A DNA stretch of 8,531 nucleotides from Candidatus Symbiothrix sp. (GTDB lineage: Bacteria > Bacteroidota > Bacteroidia > Bacteroidales > Azobacteroidaceae), in the NCBI GenBank assembly GCA_031270925.1, contig JAISWY010000381.1:1-8531 (forward strand), given 5' to 3'. The translations under genes and the position numbers were made by a program. Below, in pieces: positions 1 to 4,587 of this stretch (positions are counted from its first letter, which is position 1; every line of letters begins with the position of its first letter). The notes beneath the pieces are model-generated. The model saw nothing but the letters and a program-made list of their open reading frames with translations, was not told the origin of the DNA and made no database searches.

Positions 1-17
1 AGGTGAGCGCTTCCACT

Positions 18-68
18 ACCCCCAGATAAATCTGGGGGTTATTCACAGGAAACACCTCCGGTGTTTCC
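18..68. repeat. Two tandem perfect hairpins (REP-like element)
   Basis: Two perfect inverted repeats lie 8 bases apart. The first pairs 18-26 (acccccaga) with 31-39 around a 4-base loop (taaa). The second pairs 48-56 (ggaaacacc) with 60-68 around a 3-base loop (tcc). Each stem is 9 base pairs with no mismatch. They sit downstream of the end of the leftward metallophosphoesterase gene and just before the window edge. Neither stem is followed by a T-run on either strand, so they do not look like standard intrinsic terminators. Paired short GC-rich hairpins between genes are typical of REP-type dispersed repeats, which is my preferred reading. They could also block exonucleases or stabilise the mRNA 3' end. 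Only one copy is in the window, so the repeat status is inferred. Confidence 0.55.
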
Positions 69-113
69 ACTCGCACGTCTTTCGCTCTCGTTAATAGCAC
101 CTCAAAAAAAGAT

Positions 114-1217
114 TTAACCTAAAAACCGGATAGTAAACACAATTATTTCCGATTGTGTGCCGATGCGGAATGGCGGTCCCCATAATCCAAGTCCCGAAGA
201 GACGAAGATATGCGTACCGCCTTTTTGTATATATCCGTGCGGATTTTCAAACATGCTGCGAACCAACAGGTTCAGTGGCCAAATCTGTCCTTCGTGCGTA
301 TGTCCCGAAAATAGCAAATCAATTCCTGTTTTTTCAGCTTCAGCCAGGAAATACGGCTCGTGGTCGAGTAGAAATACGGCTTGCGACGAATCGGTTTGTG
401 CAATCAATGCGTCTAATGATTTTCGTTTGGGATTGCCTTTGATGTCGTCGCGGCCGACGATCCAAAAACAGCTGTCGATAGCTTGTGCTTGGTCGATAAG
501 TAAATGAATATTAGTCTTTTGCAGAAATTGCAGACTGCCGTCGATACCGCTCAAATATTCGTGATTACCCAAGCACATATACGTTCCGAGCGGCGATTGC
601 AGCCGATTCAATTCTTCGAACATATTTTCCTTTTCGAGCGGCAAAACATTGTTATCGACCACGTCGCCCGCAATCCAAATCATATCCGGTTGCAAGCGAT
701 TGATGCGATCGACGGCCTTTTGCAGCCATTTTTTATCGTTTGCCACGCCCAAATGCAAATCGCTCACAGCCACTACTCTCAACTGTTGGCATTTTGCATT
801 GGTTTGGTAAATAACAATTTCTTTTTCAACGATTTCCGGATGCATATAACGGTAATATCCGAACGATAACAAGATAATTATCGAACAATATCCGACGCCG
901 ATTTGCCAAACACGTAAAGATTTCCGTACTTGCTTTTTGAACAGCAACAATATTAAATCGCTGATTATCAACCAAATCGTCAAATAAAACATACATCCCA
1001 ACCAAACCGTTCCGACGAAATACAGTATTTTTTGAAGTCCTAACGGCAAAATATTCCGACCTAACATGGCGACAATAAACGAGCCATAAAAAAGAAAGAA
1101 CACCATACTATACGTCAGTCGAATCGGTTTCCCTTTCGGGAGCGCCCGCAGTCCGCCGATAAAAAGATAAGCGTTAATCGCCGTAAAAACGATAAAAACA
1201 AGAACAAAGAATCCCAT
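114..1217 (-). CDS. Membrane-anchored calcineurin-like metallophosphoesterase
   Basis: The protein has 367 residues. The N-terminal part, about residues 1-122, is hydrophobic and looks like four transmembrane helices (roughly 2-22, 34-52, 63-92, 103-121). The rest is a metallophosphoesterase domain (PF00149 type) with all the metal-binding motifs: DLH (D153, H155), GD (D185), GNHE (217-220), a histidine at 286 and GHTHEGQ (305-311). It resembles the YaeI/YkuE group of membrane-associated phosphoesterases, where two metal ions activate water to cleave a phosphoester or pyrophosphate bond. Some relatives act on lipid A precursors or other phospholipid-like substrates, but the substrate here cannot be read from sequence. 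The first ATG gives a complete first helix, so this start is preferred. The gene lies 56 bases after the response-regulator gene on the same strand with no clear promoter between them, so co-transcription is plausible. Confidence 0.9.
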   Translation of the reverse strand: MGFFVLVFIVFTAINAYLFIGGLRALPKGKPIRLTYSMVFFLFYGSFIVAMLGRNILPLGLQKILYFVGTVWLGCMFYLTIWLIISDLILLLFKKQVRKSLRVWQIGVGYCSIIILLSFGYYRYMHPEIVEKEIVIYQTNAKCQQLRVVAVSDLHLGVANDKKWLQKAVDRINRLQPDMIWIAGDVVDNNVLPLEKENMFEELNRLQSPLGTYMCLGNHEYLSGIDGSLQFLQKTNIHLLIDQAQAIDSCFWIVGRDDIKGNPKRKSLDALIAQTDSSQAVFLLDHEPYFLAEAEKTGIDLLFSGHTHEGQIWPLNLLVRSMFENPHGYIQKGGTHIFVSSGLGLWGPPFRIGTQSEIIVFTIRFLG

Positions 1218-1273
1218 AAATAATTGTATATTAATTCTTTCGTAAATTAAATCGAAACTCCAAGCGGCTATGT

Positions 1274-1993
1274 TTATTTTTCATACTTTCCAAAGGCAAC
1301 CGCTTCGTTGAAAGAATAACCGTAACCCGAACGATTGAGGATACATCCGCTGTATTCACCCATTTTTTTACGCAGGCGGGCGATATGCACATCCACCGTC
1401 CGTTTGAGAACGTTAGATTCGTTTGGCCAGACCTGTTTGATGATTTCGGAGCGCGCATGAATCTTATTGGGCGATTCGATCAGCATCCGCAACACTTCAA
1501 ATTCGGTTTTTGTAACCGGAATAATCTCATTTTTGATTTTCAGAAGCCGCGATTCGAGGAAAACCTTCACATCGCCCACGGCAATATAATCGGCATTGTG
1601 CTTAATTGCCGATTGATGCCATTGTCCGCGCTTCAAAACGGCTCTTACGCGGGCAGTTACTTCTTTGACCGAAAACGGCTTGAAAATGTAATCGTCGCCG
1701 CCCACCGAAAATCCGGTCTGTAAATCATTTTCCGTATTTTTGGCCGTCACGAAAATAATCGGCGTGAGATTTCCCGATTTACGCAAACTTTCGGTCAAAC
1801 GGAAGCCTGAGATGCCGCCCATAACCACATCTAATAAAATGAGATCATATTTAATGCCGGAAAGAATTTTTTCCATCGCCTCTTCGCCCGAGGCAGCGGT
1901 TTCCACTAGAAAACCTTCGTTTTCAAAGTTGAAGCGGAGCATTTCGCAAATACAATCCTCGTCGTCCACAATCAGTAATTTAGTCGATTCCAT
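1274..1993 (-). CDS. OmpR/PhoB-family two-component response regulator
   Basis: The 239-residue protein has the usual length and two-domain layout of the family. The receiver domain (about 1-122) has the acidic pair D10/D11, the phosphoacceptor D55 in LILLDVVM, the switch threonine T83 and the conserved lysine K105 in FKPF. The C-terminal winged-helix DNA-binding domain (about 135-229) has the recognition-helix region around VLKRTVDVHIARLRKKM (195-211) and the wing RSGYGYSF (221-228). It should be a cytoplasmic transcription factor activated by phosphorylation. All key residues are intact. No histidine kinase gene is visible in the window, so the partner and target genes are unknown. It lies between the small lipoprotein gene (104 bases upstream) and the metallophosphoesterase gene, all on the minus strand. 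The ATG at 1993-1991 starts exactly at the conserved first beta strand (KLLIVDDE). Confidence 0.96.
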   Translation of the reverse strand: MESTKLLIVDDEDCICEMLRFNFENEGFLVETAASGEEAMEKILSGIKYDLILLDVVMGGISGFRLTESLRKSGNLTPIIFVTAKNTENDLQTGFSVGGDDYIFKPFSVKEVTARVRAVLKRGQWHQSAIKHNADYIAVGDVKVFLESRLLKIKNEIIPVTKTEFEVLRMLIESPNKIHARSEIIKQVWPNESNVLKRTVDVHIARLRKKMGEYSGCILNRSGYGYSFNEAVAFGKYEK

Positions 1994-2021
1994 ACCATTT
2001 TTTATTATTATCTGTTTACTT

Positions 2022-2029
2022 TAAACTTA
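2022..2029 (-). promoter_or_regulatory. Possible -7 box for the response-regulator gene
   Basis: Read on the minus strand this is TAAGTTTA, matching the Bacteroidota -7 consensus TAnnTTTG at every fixed position but the last. It lies 28 bases upstream of the ATG at 1993. No convincing TTTG lies at the expected distance further upstream, and the region is A/T-rich, so chance is possible. The 104-base gap (1994-2097) otherwise holds only A/T-rich sequence and no strong terminator, so read-through from the lipoprotein gene is also possible. Confidence 0.3.
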
Positions 2030-2097
2030 TGAAACAAACAACAAGGACATCCGAAAATCGAACGCCCTTATTTGATAAAATTATAGATAATTATTCC

Positions 2098-2697
2098 TTA
2101 ATCCAGCGGGATCATAATATCCGTTGAAGCGGGATCAATTTCAGCAACTATTCCCAATAAAAATTTAGCAATCGCCACTTTTGTTTCGTCTATTGCGTCC
2201 GGAGTTACCTTACCCGCAATACTGATTGTTACGGCTTGTCCGGATTGTACTGCCGTAAAAAGGTTATTGACAAAAATTGTTAATAAAGCATCCGAAACAG
2301 GGCCTTTTACCGCTACTTCTTTCAATTCAAACACATCCAACCGGGTATCGCCTGCAAACGTTTGCGATTTAAAATCGTAAATCTTAAAATCCAAATCCTG
2401 TCTTACAGGATTAATCAAAAGACTAACCGATTTAACCACAAGCCGGATATTGCGGTTTTCCGAAACATAGCTTGCGATGGGGGCAAAGATAGGATCGTTC
2501 AAATCCAAGGTATAACTACCTGAGAATGGAATCAAAAGTTCATCACTTCGTAATGATGATTGTGCCGTTTCATCTACATCCAAATCAATGTCTAAAGAAA
2601 CGTCACCCAAAGGAATTTCAATTACGGTGTCACCACACGAAGTCAACATAAACGCACTGGCTGCAAATACCAAAAGAAAAATTTTAATACCCTTCAT
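2098..2697 (-). CDS. Small lipoprotein of unknown function
   Basis: The 199-residue protein starts with a lipoprotein signal peptide: a short basic start (MKGIK), a hydrophobic core, and the lipobox LTSC with the acylated cysteine at residue 21. The mature protein begins CGDTVIEIPLG and then has an acidic patch (DIDLDVDE, about 36-43). The remainder (about 54-199) alternates hydrophobic and polar residues as in a beta-sandwich, with a more helical stretch near residues 134-150. I recognise no family. The residues after the cysteine lack the acidic run associated with surface export in Bacteroidota, so the protein may stay on the periplasmic side of the outer membrane (inference). It is transcribed away from the large lipoprotein/barrel gene pair and shares their intergenic promoter region, which suggests an envelope role alongside them. 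The response-regulator gene follows on the same strand. Confidence 0.85.
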   Translation of the reverse strand: MKGIKIFLLVFAASAFMLTSCGDTVIEIPLGDVSLDIDLDVDETAQSSLRSDELLIPFSGSYTLDLNDPIFAPIASYVSENRNIRLVVKSVSLLINPVRQDLDFKIYDFKSQTFAGDTRLDVFELKEVAVKGPVSDALLTIFVNNLFTAVQSGQAVTISIAGKVTPDAIDETKVAIAKFLLGIVAEIDPASTDIMIPLD

Positions 2698-2735
2698 AAC
2701 TTTTTTATTTTTTTTGAATTAATGTTAATAATTTG

Positions 2736-2766
2736 CAAAGGTAAGTGTTTTTTATAAAAAAACAAC
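2736..2766 (-). promoter_or_regulatory. Bacteroidota-type promoter for the small lipoprotein gene
   Basis: On the minus strand a perfect -7 box, TACCTTTG (TAnnTTTG), lies at 2743-2736. A partial -33 box, GTTG (2766-2763), sits upstream with a 19-base spacer, which fits the known arrangement of Bacteroides promoters. The lipoprotein ATG at 2697 lies 38 bases downstream of the -7 box, leaving a short A/T-rich leader. A 14-base perfect palindrome (TTTTTTATAAAAAA, 2748-2761) falls between the two boxes. Confidence 0.65.
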
Positions 2767-2788
2767 AATTCGGTTAAATTTTTTTATT

Positions 2789-2796
2789 TATCTTTG
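2789..2796 (+). promoter_or_regulatory. -7 box for the large lipoprotein/barrel gene pair
   Basis: TATCTTTG is a perfect match to the Bacteroidota -7 element TAnnTTTG and lies 38 bases upstream of the start at 2835. The -33 region is poor: the nearest resemblance is TTCG at 2769-2772, with a spacer of only 16 bases, so the promoter may be weak or need an activator. It faces the minus-strand box at 2736-2743 across 45 bases. Confidence 0.55.
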
Positions 2797-2834
2797 TCCC
2801 TTGATTTTAGTTTTAATAAATAAATTTAAATGTT

Positions 2835-4574
2835 ATGAAAGGTTTATTACAAAAATGTTTTTTTACAATGTTGATGCTGGCAGTGAGCTTGCTGCCGGCC
2901 TGTATCGACGAAAACGCCTCTGCCGATATGGGCAATCTTGGTATCAATACAGGAGTGGAGCTACCTATTCTGAAAGGAACTACCGCCAATTTGGGCGATT
3001 TGCTCAAAAAAGTGAAATCGCCGACCGACGAGGTAACCATTGATTATATGGATGTGGATGTAGATAGAGATGGTTCTATTGATTATCAAGACGTCGTAAC
3101 GGTGTTTTATGAAAATGGTGGAAAACCATTTTCACTGGACGAAATCAATGCTGACTTTGATACTTTGCAGCAAAAGATGGCAACCCTTAGGATCCCGAAC
3201 TTAGACTTTACAGTGAACCCCATCCAAGAGCTTACGGAACAAGAGTTTGAATTTTGGGATATAATTCCAAATAGTCTAATCGATCACATTGAGTTTACGA
3301 ATGTTGAACTTTCGATTGTAATAGCCGAAACAGATATTTATGTTGCAACGCACGATTTCTGTAATCTATATCTTAAAATACCTATTTTAGGGGCGGAAGA
3401 TTATATAGTGGAAACAATCAACTTACAAGATTGGGTACGGGATAGAGTTGTACCTTTGAGTCGAACGACATTTACATTGGATGCAAAGAGAAAGATTCTT
3501 CTTGGCGGAGTGATTATCTCTGACGGACAAACAACCGGTGGTGATGTTACATTTGAAGTTAATATCAAAACAAATCTGGACAATGGCGGCAAGTTCACCG
3601 TTTGGGGTTGGTTTAATTACATTTTAGCGAGCGACCAGATGGAAGCAACGGGTATTAAGGACGAAGTTTTTCCCGCCAATATTCAACAATATTTATCCGA
3701 CGGTACGACTTTGATATTCAACGATCCACGTTGCCAATTCCATATAGAATCTACCTTAGGCGTGCCTTTGGAATTTACCATGAAAGAATTGACACACACC
3801 AGCGCCGGTTCCGAGGTTATTCATATTACAGGAGATAACAATAACGGTTATACCTATAACTTAGCAGCAATGAAAGAAATTCCAATGGATACAATATTTG
3901 AAATGAATAAAACCTATCCGTTTAATACGGCCGACCAGACTAAATATGAAAGTCTGTTTGCTACGAATCTGGAATCGTTGGCATTGAAATACCGGGTTAT
4001 AACACAACCGCTTGATACGGCTTCTTTAAAGCCCGACCAAACTCCGACTTTTAAAAACGGCGGGGAGGCTCCAATACAATTTCTATCGTCCGACAGTTAT
4101 TTGAAAGTTGGAGGACAAGCCACCTTGCCGCTTATATTAAGCAAAGGCAGCAAATTGGCATACAAAGAAGAACTTGTAGATCTTACCGGTTCCGACGAAT
4201 CTCAAACGGAAGAGGATGGCTTCTTGGATCAGATAGAAGAAGGCGAAGCTAAGTTCTATCTGTGTTACAAAAACAAATTGCCACTGGCTATGCACACAAA
4301 TATTATATTCTATAAAAAGGATAAAACTACGGAAGTGACAAGATTTGAAATCGACATAACACCCACTCAAAATGAAGAATGGGCGCAAGAGTCGTTGGAA
4401 GTAACCAAAGACAATGTAAACGACTTGAAGGGTGCTAAGTATATGACAGTGGAGTTCTGGACCGACGAGATTGGAGATGAACCGGTAGCATTTACTAAAA
4501 ATGACTCCATCTCCGTGAAATTTGCGATAGGTGCGAGTGTAACAGCGAATTTAAATGATTTGTTAAATAAATAA
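2835..4574 (+). CDS. Large lipoprotein with an EF-hand-like calcium loop
   Basis: The 579-residue protein begins with a lipoprotein signal peptide ending in LPAC, acylated cysteine at residue 23. The next residues, IDEN, put acidic side chains at +2 and +3, resembling the surface-export signals of Bacteroidota lipoproteins, so surface display is possible. Residues 75-86 (DVDRDGSIDYQD) fit the canonical 12-residue EF-hand/dockerin calcium loop, with Asp at positions 1, 3, 5, 9 and 12, Gly at 6 and Ile at 8. The rest looks beta-rich. Two segments, around 301-320 (TLGVPLEF) and 473-493 (KNKLPLAM), share a pattern suggesting two related beta-sandwich domains. An acidic stretch lies at about 450-471. 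I recognise no named family. The stop is only 13 bases before the barrel/OmpA gene, so the two are almost certainly one operon and probably one complex. The start at 2835 gives a normal signal peptide. Confidence 0.85.
   Translation: MKGLLQKCFFTMLMLAVSLLPACIDENASADMGNLGINTGVELPILKGTTANLGDLLKKVKSPTDEVTIDYMDVDVDRDGSIDYQDVVTVFYENGGKPFSLDEINADFDTLQQKMATLRIPNLDFTVNPIQELTEQEFEFWDIIPNSLIDHIEFTNVELSIVIAETDIYVATHDFCNLYLKIPILGAEDYIVETINLQDWVRDRVVPLSRTTFTLDAKRKILLGGVIISDGQTTGGDVTFEVNIKTNLDNGGKFTVWGWFNYILASDQMEATGIKDEVFPANIQQYLSDGTTLIFNDPRCQFHIESTLGVPLEFTMKELTHTSAGSEVIHITGDNNNGYTYNLAAMKEIPMDTIFEMNKTYPFNTADQTKYESLFATNLESLALKYRVITQPLDTASLKPDQTPTFKNGGEAPIQFLSSDSYLKVGGQATLPLILSKGSKLAYKEELVDLTGSDESQTEEDGFLDQIEEGEAKFYLCYKNKLPLAMHTNIIFYKKDKTTEVTRFEIDITPTQNEEWAQESLEVTKDNVNDLKGAKYMTVEFWTDEIGDEPVAFTKNDSISVKFAIGASVTANLNDLLNK
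3057..3092 (+). other. EF-hand-like calcium-binding loop (coding motif)
   Basis: These 36 bases encode residues 75-86 of the large lipoprotein, DVDRDGSIDYQD. The pattern D-x-D-x-D-G-x-I-D-x-x-D fills all usual oxygen-ligand positions of an EF-hand or dockerin-type loop. The following residues (VVTVFYENG) could be a short exit helix, as in dockerin repeats. Only one such loop is present, whereas EF-hands normally pair, so it may be a lone structural calcium site or may pair with another molecule. Confidence 0.6.
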
Positions 4575-4587
4575 AAGGCACAATAAT

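Noticed and set aside
18..68. The two left-edge hairpins as a standard terminator for the phosphoesterase gene.
   Set aside because: No T-run follows either stem on the minus strand. The only nearby T-run (110-104) lies before the hairpins, not after them.
155..869. Plus-strand open frames opposite the metallophosphoesterase gene.
   Set aside because: The minus-strand protein has all catalytic motifs; the opposite frames show no domain, signal or start context.
1231..1250. Inverted repeat TTAATT/AATTAA with an 8-base loop between the response-regulator and phosphoesterase genes.
   Set aside because: Only six A/T pairs; expected by chance in such sequence and lacks a terminator T-run.
2830..2838. 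A two-codon frame ATG-TTA-TGA overlapping the start of the large lipoprotein gene.
   Set aside because: It is too short and in A/T-rich sequence; there is no evidence it is translated or regulatory.
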